From Candidatus Delongbacteria bacterium (GTDB lineage Bacteria; UBA4055), in assembly GCA_016937995.1 (NCBI GenBank), contig JAFGVM010000095.1:1-6008 (forward strand): 6,008 bases of DNA. Direction: 5' to 3'. Position 1 is the first letter of the stretch; each line of letters opens with the position of its first letter. The position numbers were made by a program, and so were the translations under genes. Below are positions 1 through 5,974 of this stretch, piece by piece. The notes under the pieces are model-generated. The model saw only the letters and a program-made list of their open reading frames with translations. It did not search any database and was not told the DNA's origin.

Positions 1-69
1 CAATCTCATAAATTATTACGGATTTATGAATAAAAAGGTATGGAAAGCAGGTTAATTTTGCGCAGCCTG

Positions 70-86
70 CCGTCCCTTTTGTACCT
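70..86. repeat. 17-bp direct repeat, left copy
   Basis: CCGTCCCTTTTGTACCT occurs here and identically at 264-280. Its reverse complement has the form AGGTACAAAAGGGACGG. This resembles GGTGACAGGGGACGGTTCT-type motifs that I recall as common in clostridial intergenic regions, often near Y1 (IS200-like/RAYT) transposases. The repeat itself is seen directly; the link to RAYT elements is from memory. Confidence 0.75.
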
Positions 87-109
87 GCATGTGTCCCCCT
101 CGTTTTTTT

Positions 110-142
110 GGAAGTGTCAAATCCGGCACTCCTATTTTTTTT
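110..142 (+). terminator. Hairpin plus T-run, possible plus-strand terminator
   Basis: GG, a bulged A, then AGTGTC (113-118) can pair with GGCACT (125-130) and CC around a six-base loop, with one G-T pair. TATTTTTTTT follows directly (133-142). In the plus-strand transcript this has the form of an intrinsic terminator for a gene left of the window. In the minus direction no U-tract follows it, so it is not a normal terminator for mcrC. It also resembles the inverted repeat upstream of the xre gene, so it may instead be a protein-binding site. Confidence 0.4.
113..142. repeat. 30-base imperfect direct repeat, left copy
   Basis: Aligned without gaps to 5926-5955, this stretch matches at 24 of 30 positions. 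Shared parts are AGTGTCAA at the left and CACTCCTATT in the middle, followed by a T-rich tail. Both copies keep the same inverted-repeat geometry: six-base arms and a six-base spacer. The two copies enclose all four genes in the same orientation. Confidence 0.55.
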
Positions 143-263
143 AAATCTTTATATAATCCCTACAAGCCTTGCTATCTTTAACCCCTGCAATAAGTTATAA
201 GTTATCTAACAGGCACCAATCAGGTTCATGGCTGAACAATCGTTAAACTATCGTTAAAAAGAA

Positions 264-280
264 CCGTCCCTTTTGTACCT
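264..280. repeat. 17-bp direct repeat, right copy
   Basis: This is an exact second copy of the 17-mer at 70-86, in the same orientation. It is preceded by GAA, which completes the GAACCGTCCC core typical of the suspected REP-like family. The two copies start 194 bases apart. No transposase gene lies between or beside them in the window, so this would be a non-autonomous remnant. Confidence 0.75.
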
Positions 281-331
281 CATTAGGGAACATATCCAAG
301 ATTGACTGTCGTTTGGGAGAACTTATCAACT

Positions 332-346
332 ACCTATTTTTTAGGT
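332..346. other. Short dyad downstream of mcrC
   Basis: ACCTA (332-336) and TAGGT (342-346) form a perfect five-base stem around five T residues, inside a looser AT-rich dyad reaching about 320-359. It starts 37 bases beyond the mcrC stop. In the minus-strand transcript no run of U follows it, so it is at best a weak or factor-assisted end of the mcrBC message. No better terminator for the operon is visible. Confidence 0.25.
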
Positions 347-382
347 GCTTATAAAAGTTCACTTGTAGCCCGTCATAATTAA

Positions 383-1687
383 TTATTCTACTTCTAATAT
401 GCTTTTTAATTTTGAGAGGTTTAACTCAATATCTTCTACATCAACAAAAAACAAATTTACAGTCGTCCCATCACCGCTTTCAAATTTTATATGACTCGTG
501 TTTCTCATTTCGTCATTAATGGGATACAATAACCATATTTCTGCTGTTTCATATTTTTTGGAATAAGCATACATCTGATACATATCACTTTGAGAAATTC
601 CATAATTTGCTCTTTCATTATTAATAAGATTTTTCCACTTAGTATCCAGAATTATTGTTCGATCATTCTTTCTAAGAACAATATCCGGTCTTAATGCAAA
701 TTGTCTTCTCGGCTCAACAAACAGATAATGTCCTTTATCTTGGCTTGATATCTCCCAGCCACTTGGACGAAATACTTTTTTCATTTGTTGGGCTACATAA
801 CTTTCATAAACACTTTCCATAGGAAACAGTAACGCCCTTGATGTTGTATTGCCAGAAAACGTAGTAAAACTCTTATTCATAAGAAATACTTTTGACCATT
901 GAATTAACATTTCATAATCTTTTGTACTCCTATCTATAACAACTTTAGAAAAATCCTTCTGATAATCTGCAGATGATTCAACCAGCTCAAAAGCAGTAAG
1001 TAACTGTCTTATTTCTTTTGAGTTTTCTGCACTCGTAGTTATCTTCTGGAGTTTCTCTAAAGTTGACTTCACTAGCTTATTTTCTGGCCTATTCATTAAG
1101 AACTCTTCATACCCTACATAAAAACGTTCTTTATGCACTAAATTGTTGCGTAAATGCTGTCCTACGAGAAGCTTTCCCTTGTAATACCGCAGATTATCCT
1201 CTTGTGAAATATACGCTGACTTAATGCCTCGTTTCACCAAATGTCGAACTTCCTGAAGATACATATTGATAAAAATTTCGTATAGATTCATATGATCTAT
1301 TTTAAGACTGGCATCATTAAACACCTTACTTGGAAAGTCTTTCATACTACGTAACATTCGCAGAAAGACTCTCTTAGTCTTAACATTTCCTGGATCATCT
1401 CCATCACCAAATGAAATCTTTGGAAGAACTTGTACCTGAAACCCATCCTTCATCTGAATTAGACCAACATAATTCTTGATGGTGATTGTCTCACCAACGT
1501 TCCTTCGATAACCTATACGCATAAAATCCAATACATCTGCATTTTCTTTACTTCCTGAAAATTCATAGATAAACGTTTCTAGGTTATCAAATTCCTTTTT
1601 AATGAGGTGCTTATATTTATTTTCATTTTTATAATCACTATTGCAGATAATTGAATCATATTCTTTTATCTCAAACGGTTTACCCAT
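383..1687 (-). CDS. mcrC: McrC-family nuclease subunit of a type IV restriction system
   Basis: This 434-residue cytoplasmic protein is the probable DNA-cutting partner of the McrB protein upstream. In the family, McrC binds the McrB GTPase ring through its N-terminal part, stimulates GTP hydrolysis and carries a C-terminal PD-(D/E)XK nuclease. Visible family marks are VGLIQMKDGFQVQVLPKI (74-91), GKLLVGQHLRNN (171-182), the RxxNK-type stretch around 200-204, and the nuclease core RPD (333-335) followed by ILDTKWK (346-352). D335, D348 and K350 are the likely catalytic residues; DMYQMYAY (368-375) and WLLYP (385-389) complete the usual C-terminus. E. coli McrC is 348 residues, so this one is longer, mainly before the nuclease. 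The ATG is preceded by GGTGAG five bases upstream. The gap to mcrB is 16 bases with no promoter room, so the pair is presumably cotranscribed. No frameshift or lost catalytic residue is seen. Confidence 0.93.
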   Translation of the reverse strand: MGKPFEIKEYDSIICNSDYKNENKYKHLIKKEFDNLETFIYEFSGSKENADVLDFMRIGYRRNVGETITIKNYVGLIQMKDGFQVQVLPKISFGDGDDPGNVKTKRVFLRMLRSMKDFPSKVFNDASLKIDHMNLYEIFINMYLQEVRHLVKRGIKSAYISQEDNLRYYKGKLLVGQHLRNNLVHKERFYVGYEEFLMNRPENKLVKSTLEKLQKITTSAENSKEIRQLLTAFELVESSADYQKDFSKVVIDRSTKDYEMLIQWSKVFLMNKSFTTFSGNTTSRALLFPMESVYESYVAQQMKKVFRPSGWEISSQDKGHYLFVEPRRQFALRPDIVLRKNDRTIILDTKWKNLINNERANYGISQSDMYQMYAYSKKYETAEIWLLYPINDEMRNTSHIKFESGDGTTVNLFFVDVEDIELNLSKLKSILEVE

Positions 1688-1703
1688 GTTATCTCACCAC
1701 ACT

Positions 1704-4700
1704 TTACAGTATCTCGATATAGCTTTGAATATTGGACAGGGCTTCTTTATTAATAGAGTATCTCTTTTCTGGCAAATCTATAATATCTTCAACATTACCC
1801 TTGAAAATATTCTTTGCAACCACTTTTTCATCTTTTATAAATTTCAAATCAGAATTTTCTTTACCATCATCACCCAGGACCATCTGGATTTTCTGGTAGT
1901 CTTCATAAAAGTACTCCTGTAGTAAAGGAATTACTGATTTTTCAAAAATACATTTCAAACGTTCAATTGAAGCATCATCCTTTAAATCTGTAAAAAATGC
2001 ATGGCCAATTGTATGTTCTCTATCATATAAGAAACCAATTCTTTCATTGATTACATCAAGCATATCTGCTACATTTAGATCTCCAACCTTGTCTGCTCCT
2101 ATTAAACGTAATACGTCCGTTTCAGGCATCATTTCTATAAAGCTAAATCTTCTTCTTAGTGCCGTGTCCATCAGAGCAATGGATCTATCAGCAGTATTCA
2201 TTGTTCCAAGTATATAAACATTTTTAGGGATACTAAAAGGATTCCCTGAATAAGGTAGTATAGCTTCAGTAGCTTCTGGCATTCCTTCTCGCTTTGTACA
2301 CTCTAAAAGGGTAATCAATTCACCAAAGATTTTTGATATATTGCCTCTATTAATTTCATCAATTACAAATACATATGGTTTCTCATTTTGCTCAATTTCA
2401 GTGTTATATAGATCAGAATTATATTTTTTTGCTAAGGAGACGATGTCGCTTACCTGCATGACTGGAACACGAGCAACGGTCATCCTATGCAACATCCTAT
2501 TCATATTAATGTCTTTTATATCTTCATCTATATGTGTTGCTAGCCACATTACATCTCTTGTAGTTGCATCATCTTCGCTATCAAGTGAATATGCTTCATC
2601 TTTAGTGATAAAGGCAATACCATTTATCTTACTTCTCGACCCGTCTGTGGTTATAATAATGTCACCAAGTTTCATGTCATTAACAAATGCTGAAGCACCT
2701 TTACTCTCTATCCCCCAATCGATACGTACACGATTATTCTTAAAGCAGTCTTCGCTTACAGAATTACGCACTGTTGCTTTCCAAACCGATGCATCTTCTG
2801 GTATATCAAATTTATCCATTTTCACTTTTAATTTCTTTGCAGTTTCACAGAATTTTTTAAATATGCCTGGTGCAACCTTATAAGATACATCTCCGCTACC
2901 ATCAGAACGTTCATCTGAGATAACAGGTTTAATACCTTCAATAAACTCTTCGTACCCATATGATTGATGGAATGTAGTAAACACAATGCGTTGCTCATTC
3001 TTTAACTCGTTGTAACGTTTCATAACAGCATCATAATCGGTTAATTCATCCAAAGACTTATTGTCACAAATTGCAACTGCATATATAGCGGAATGATATG
3101 TTTTCCCTGTTCCAGGAGGTCCATATAGTATTAGATTTTTGTCATATACAATATCTTTAACTTCCAAACTTGTTAAATCAATTTTTGATAAATCCATCTC
3201 TTCTAATGCCTCCTTTAGCTCATCCCTAAGCTTCCATGAATATCTATTATTTCCATCTTCTTTCACATGTCTTCCGACAAAAGGAATTGGAAAATATCTA
3301 TTCTCTTCTCCATCAGGAAATGGCGTGACATGTTCGATTGTATCTACAATTTTTTTCGCGAAATTACTTCCTCTCATATTATATGACGAAGCAGTTCTTC
3401 CATATTTTTTTGCAAGATTGGAGCATGTTGATTCTCCGCCCTCAAGAAGCATACACTTGAACATTTTCAAATCTTCTTTACTACTGATTTCTTCGTTTAA
3501 TAAAATATTTAACCATTCTTCTTTACTAATGTTTGGGTTATATTCTTCTAAACTTGGCCAGTATGTTACGTTTTCAATTCCAAGAACATGCTCATAGTAA
3601 GGAATCAATGCTTCAACAGCCTCAAGCATTACATTTTCATAGTCATCATTAGTGAACACATCCACCCATTCTTGAACTCTACAAAGCTTAACTTTTTTAT
3701 ATACACCATTAGTAATTTTGTGCTTTATATCCTCTACAGATTCATTTAGAACTCTTGTTGAACCAAGTTCACCGTTTCCTGAAACAAAAGCAAGGGTGTT
3801 TTCTGGATCAACTGGCAAGTCCAAAAAACTATGGTATTTTTTCATCTGATCCTTATCAGAATTTTCATTCTTTATTTCCAAACTAAAACGATACCTACTC
3901 TTATTAGTTTCGTCAGACAGCTCCACAAAGATTGAGACACTAATAGGGTTATTCGCATACTGTCCATATTTCATCTGGGCCCATAAATAGTTTCTTGTTT
4001 TTGTGTTTGATCCGTCAAGCCATGACATCGTTTCACATTTATCTAACCCAAACAGTTCGTTACAAATAGCAACCATTTTTTTCATTTCAGCTACTGCAGC
4101 CTGCCCTTTACTTTTCAAATTTAGTAAACGTTGTTTTTCTGTCTCTTCAACCCCTGGAGCTTCAGGGTTTGAATAAGGAATATCTCGGTTGTTATCCAAA
4201 TAATCAAGAACGCCAATATAATCAATATCTGTCTGTGAGTATCCTTTACCTAAATTCCAAGCAGCCATGTCAAAAATTCTATAGTTTTTTATAGGAAATA
4301 TTTCGTCTCTATATTTTTTTACTTGGCGACAGTTCCTTATATAAGTATGCACTTCTGTTTTCTTATCTAAATCAACGCCTAGATACACATATATATTGTC
4401 AGAGCCCATGTTGCTATTGAAAATCGGAAATGTAAACGGCTTTAAGCAGTGTAATACCATTGATGCAGATGCGGCTTTCATGCCTCGATATTTTTTATCC
4501 AGCACTTTTTCAAATCTATCGAAAATCTGCTCATCATCTTCCATGTCAAGAATGTCTACACAGGCTTTAATGAATTTTGAGGGAGAAGTATTATCCGTTT
4601 TTCCTTTAAATGAAAAAAAACCAGTCCCAAACATTCCAAAAGACCCATCACTATTTGTATACTCTCTGCTTTGAGCTCTTTCCCAAATAACATCAAGCAA

Positions 4701-5354
4701 AGACTTAAGTTTCTCTTTAGCTTCTTCAGGAAGATTACTTAAGTCAACAATTTTTTTCTTCGACAAAACTTTATGCTTCCATGTCCCTATCGTCATAAGA
4801 TAAACAAGATTTAAATCATTGTAATCACAAATACTTAGATCTCCCAGTTCTGCATATGATCTTATGGTTTCTTTAACAAGTTCATAAGTACCATCGTGCT
4901 TATAAGGATCCATTTCTTCAGAAGCTCTTAATTTTTGAATCAAGTCCATATATGTTTTCAATTGTATTGGAAGTCGTATTGGACCCTGTGGTGAAGAGAA
5001 TCCATAACTCTCTAATATTTTTCGAGAAAATAATTTTTCTGGAAATTCCTCTATCATTTCTAGTTCCATGTATCTTCCATAAGTTCCGTCAAATTCCCCT
5101 GAAATGTTAAATTTACTATCATCAATATCCAGCTCTTTTATATTGACTTTATTTGCTCTACATTTAAAACGCACCGCCTGAATAGCATCAGAAACATAAA
5201 TATAAACAATATCGCCTTCAGAAACATTCGTACTCTGCTTCCAATCTATTTTTCCTAGTTCAAGAAAAGCACCAATGACATCATACTTTTTCGGATTCCC
5301 TGGAATAATCCATTCCGTTATTGCCTTCTCCTTAATGACCACATCATGGTTCAT
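1704..5354 (-). CDS. mcrB: Large multi-domain McrB-type GTPase with EVE-like modules
   Basis: This 1216-residue protein is the probable DNA-recognition and GTP-driven motor subunit of a McrBC-type restriction system. Regions in order: an N-terminal PUA/EVE-like module (about 11-110; WIIPGNPKKYDVIGAF, then EGDIVYIYV); a helical region (about 150-380) with SASMVLHCLKPFTFPI; an unassigned alpha/beta region (about 420-595); a possible winged-helix region (about 611-714; GGESTCSNLAKKYG); and the AAA+ GTPase (about 735-1216). The GTPase has Walker A GPPGTGKT (745-752), TTFHQSYGYEEFIEG, Walker B VFVIDEINRGN (995-1005), the McrB signature MNTADRS (1052-1058), ALRRRF (1065-1070) and IGHAFF. A second EVE-like segment (about 855-964; VWKATVRN, VRIDWG, MKLGDIIIT, VMWLA) interrupts it between the Walker motifs. 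E. coli McrB has only 459 residues. The frame extends six codons upstream to a TTG, but AAAAGAGGT lies inside that extension, six bases before this ATG. The GTPase call is firm; the folds of the middle regions are inferred. Confidence 0.93.
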   Translation of the reverse strand: MNHDVVIKEKAITEWIIPGNPKKYDVIGAFLELGKIDWKQSTNVSEGDIVYIYVSDAIQAVRFKCRANKVNIKELDIDDSKFNISGEFDGTYGRYMELEMIEEFPEKLFSRKILESYGFSSPQGPIRLPIQLKTYMDLIQKLRASEEMDPYKHDGTYELVKETIRSYAELGDLSICDYNDLNLVYLMTIGTWKHKVLSKKKIVDLSNLPEEAKEKLKSLLDVIWERAQSREYTNSDGSFGMFGTGFFSFKGKTDNTSPSKFIKACVDILDMEDDEQIFDRFEKVLDKKYRGMKAASASMVLHCLKPFTFPIFNSNMGSDNIYVYLGVDLDKKTEVHTYIRNCRQVKKYRDEIFPIKNYRIFDMAAWNLGKGYSQTDIDYIGVLDYLDNNRDIPYSNPEAPGVEETEKQRLLNLKSKGQAAVAEMKKMVAICNELFGLDKCETMSWLDGSNTKTRNYLWAQMKYGQYANNPISVSIFVELSDETNKSRYRFSLEIKNENSDKDQMKKYHSFLDLPVDPENTLAFVSGNGELGSTRVLNESVEDIKHKITNGVYKKVKLCRVQEWVDVFTNDDYENVMLEAVEALIPYYEHVLGIENVTYWPSLEEYNPNISKEEWLNILLNEEISSKEDLKMFKCMLLEGGESTCSNLAKKYGRTASSYNMRGSNFAKKIVDTIEHVTPFPDGEENRYFPIPFVGRHVKEDGNNRYSWKLRDELKEALEEMDLSKIDLTSLEVKDIVYDKNLILYGPPGTGKTYHSAIYAVAICDNKSLDELTDYDAVMKRYNELKNEQRIVFTTFHQSYGYEEFIEGIKPVISDERSDGSGDVSYKVAPGIFKKFCETAKKLKVKMDKFDIPEDASVWKATVRNSVSEDCFKNNRVRIDWGIESKGASAFVNDMKLGDIIITTDGSRSKINGIAFITKDEAYSLDSEDDATTRDVMWLATHIDEDIKDINMNRMLHRMTVARVPVMQVSDIVSLAKKYNSDLYNTEIEQNEKPYVFVIDEINRGNISKIFGELITLLECTKREGMPEATEAILPYSGNPFSIPKNVYILGTMNTADRSIALMDTALRRRFSFIEMMPETDVLRLIGADKVGDLNVADMLDVINERIGFLYDREHTIGHAFFTDLKDDASIERLKCIFEKSVIPLLQEYFYEDYQKIQMVLGDDGKENSDLKFIKDEKVVAKNIFKGNVEDIIDLPEKRYSINKEALSNIQSYIEIL

Positions 5355-5360
5355 CCAAAC

Positions 5361-5369
5361 ACCTCTTTT
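5361..5369 (-). promoter_or_regulatory. Ribosome binding site that sets the mcrB start
   Basis: On the minus strand this reads AAAAGAGGT and ends six bases before the ATG at 5354. It lies inside the region that a TTG start at 5372 would translate, which argues for the ATG as the true start. Confidence 0.75.
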
Positions 5370-5415
5370 CAATTAGTATCAACATAATTGCTTTTTGACT
5401 TTTAAAATCTCTGTA

Positions 5416-5444
5416 ATTTTATTTTTCCTATTCTTCATGCTCAA
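5416..5444 (-). promoter_or_regulatory. Probable sigma-A promoter for mcrBC
   Basis: The minus strand has TTGAGC (5439-5444, 4 of 6 to the -35 consensus), a 17-base spacer, and TAAAAT (5416-5421, 5 of 6 to the -10 consensus). Transcription would start near 5409, giving a leader of about 55 bases before the mcrB ATG. It lies in the 110-base gap after the small gene, the only sizeable gap among the four genes. mcrBC could therefore be expressed on its own as well as by read-through from xre. No strong terminator separates the two gene pairs. Confidence 0.55.
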
Positions 5445-5464
5445 ACACCAATTTTATCTATCGA

Positions 5465-5659
5465 TCACTCATTCACCAATTTGAAGTTCTTTAAGTGCAT
5501 CTGTAAAAGTGTCCTTTGTAAAGGGCTCTCGTTATACTCATCCCACAACGAAAGTGCTTCTTCATCTTCCCATAATTTTGTATAGGCTTTCAATCCATCT
5601 GATAGTTCTACCACATAGCTCCAGTAGTCGCCAAAGTAGCCTTCTGGGCTAATCATCAT
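5465..5659 (-). CDS. Small acidic protein of unknown function
   Basis: I do not recognise this 64-residue protein. It is acidic (12 Asp/Glu against 5 Lys/Arg) and rich in aromatic residues (GYFGDYWSYV near the start, then a Trp/Glu/Asp-rich centre). It has no signal peptide, membrane segment or metal-binding cysteines. The central and C-terminal part looks helical. Support for it being a real gene is the strong AAAGGAGA ribosome binding site nine bases before the first ATG, and tight coupling to the regulator: the gap is 15 bases and the binding site overlaps the xre stop codon. A second in-frame ATG follows immediately, with poorer spacing. It may be a partner or modulator of the XRE protein, or an accessory of the restriction system; neither can be shown from sequence. 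Confidence 0.7.
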   Translation of the reverse strand: MMISPEGYFGDYWSYVVELSDGLKAYTKLWEDEEALSLWDEYNESPLQRTLLQMHLKNFKLVNE

Positions 5660-5668
5660 ATTAGACCG

Positions 5669-5676
5669 TCTCCTTT
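5669..5676 (-). promoter_or_regulatory. Ribosome binding site overlapping the xre stop
   Basis: The minus strand reads AAAGGAGA. Its first A residues belong to the TAA stop of the xre gene (5675-5677). This arrangement suggests translational coupling between the regulator and the small gene downstream. Confidence 0.75.
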
Positions 5677-5899
5677 ACTCGCTTCCTATCTTTATTTCCT
5701 TGCCATCAGATAGAATAAAAGTCTGTTCAAACTTAACATCCATCACTTCTGCTATGGCCTTAAGTTCTTCTAAGGTAATCGTCTCACGCTTTAGCTTCTT
5801 CCCGAAGTTTTGTGGAGACTGGCCTATCCTTCTGGCCAATTCGGAAACGCTAATATTCATTTGTTCACACAACTGTCTTATCATATCAGAAGTTTTCAT
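5675..5899 (-). CDS. XRE-family helix-turn-helix transcriptional regulator
   Basis: This 74-residue DNA-binding protein is a Cro/C1-type regulator. Helix 2 is SVSELARRIG (17-26) and the recognition helix is about SPQNFGKKLK (28-37), followed by ITLEELKAIAEVMDV (41-55), the usual fourth and fifth helices. The tail FEQTFILSDGKEIKIG looks like the beta-hairpin found at the end of many short Firmicute XRE proteins. The open frame extends to a TTG at 5920, but GGAGGG sits six bases before the ATG at 5899, so the shorter form is preferred. An inverted repeat 22 bases upstream of the start (5921-5947) is a likely autoregulatory operator. The gene heads a pair with the small gene at 5465-5659, and mcrBC follows in the same direction. 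It may control the restriction genes, in the manner of restriction-modification controller proteins, but this is an inference. Confidence 0.88.
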   Translation of the reverse strand: MKTSDMIRQLCEQMNISVSELARRIGQSPQNFGKKLKRETITLEELKAIAEVMDVKFEQTFILSDGKEIKIGSE

Positions 5900-5905
5900 A
5901 ATGAT

Positions 5906-5911
5906 CCCTCC
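5906..5911 (-). promoter_or_regulatory. Ribosome binding site that sets the xre start
   Basis: GGAGGG on the minus strand lies six bases before the ATG at 5899. It falls inside the frame of the alternative TTG start at 5920 and so favours the 74-residue protein. Confidence 0.75.
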
Positions 5912-5920
5912 ACATATCAA

Positions 5921-5947
5921 TAGGTAGTGTCAAGTTAGACACTCCTA
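5921..5947. promoter_or_regulatory. Inverted repeat, probable operator of the XRE regulator
   Basis: TAGG, an extra T, then AGTGTC (5921-5931), is mirrored by GACACTCCTA (5938-5947) around AAGTTA. The inner six-base arms are perfect; the outer four bases also pair if one base is bulged. The site lies just upstream of the xre ribosome binding site, where a Cro/C1-type dimer could block its own transcription. The symmetry is seen; binding is inferred. A hairpin role in the transcript is also possible. Confidence 0.6.
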
Positions 5948-5955
5948 TTATTTAT
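5926..5955. repeat. 30-base imperfect direct repeat, right copy
   Basis: This stretch matches 113-142 at 24 of 30 positions. It includes the inner inverted repeat of the likely operator and the adjoining CCTATT plus T-rich tail. It lies upstream of the first gene of the locus, while the left copy lies beyond the last gene. Confidence 0.55.
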
Positions 5956-5974
5956 TTAAAGCTTATATTTTCAA
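5945..5974 (-). promoter_or_regulatory. Weak candidate promoter for xre
   Basis: The minus strand has TTGAAA (5969-5974, 5 of 6 to the -35 consensus). An AT-rich stretch follows, in which TAATAG after an 18-base spacer is the nearest, poor -10 match (3 of 6). If used, transcription would start within the inverted repeat, consistent with repression there. The real promoter could lie elsewhere in this AT-rich leader or beyond the window. Confidence 0.25.

Larger units (their letters stand above)
1..382. other. Non-coding region downstream of mcrC
   Basis: I see no convincing gene in these 382 bases on either strand. The stretch holds a 17-bp direct repeat (70-86 and 264-280), a hairpin followed by a T run on the plus strand (110-142), a 7-bp tandem repeat ATAAGTT (190-203), a small inverted repeat GTTCA/TGAAC (224-237), a 9-bp direct repeat ATCGTTAAA (239-247 and 250-258) and a short dyad near the mcrC stop (332-346). 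Such repeat-rich, gene-free DNA next to a defence locus fits a junction built by small mobile elements, but that is an inference. Confidence 0.7.

Noticed and set aside
52-90. Minus-strand ATG at 90 with GAGGGGG upstream
   Set aside because: The frame stops after 12 codons and runs through the 17-bp repeat, so it is not a credible gene.
2341-2883. 180-codon open frame on the plus strand
   Set aside because: It lies wholly inside mcrB, antisense to the conserved GTPase and its insert. It has no ribosome binding site and encodes a low-complexity Ser/Ile/Leu-rich product. It is a shadow of the real gene, as are the plus-strand frames at 1641-1922, 3139-3597, 4396-4674 and 5700-5927.
5355-5372. 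Six-codon N-terminal extension of McrB from a TTG
   Set aside because: The ribosome binding site for the ATG at 5354 lies within this extension, and nothing suitable precedes the TTG.
5465-5899. Toxin-antitoxin pair
   Set aside because: The XRE-like gene could be an antitoxin, but the 64-residue partner shows no recognisable toxin motif and is strongly acidic. The call cannot be supported.
5900-5920. Seven-codon extension of the XRE protein from a TTG
   Set aside because: GGAGGG at 5906-5911 is well placed for the ATG at 5899 and would be coding if the TTG were used.
5928-5933. Perfect TTGACA as a -35 box for xre
   Set aside because: No -10 box lies 16-18 bases downstream; that stretch is the ribosome binding site GGAGGG. 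The hexamer is better read as one arm of the inverted repeat.
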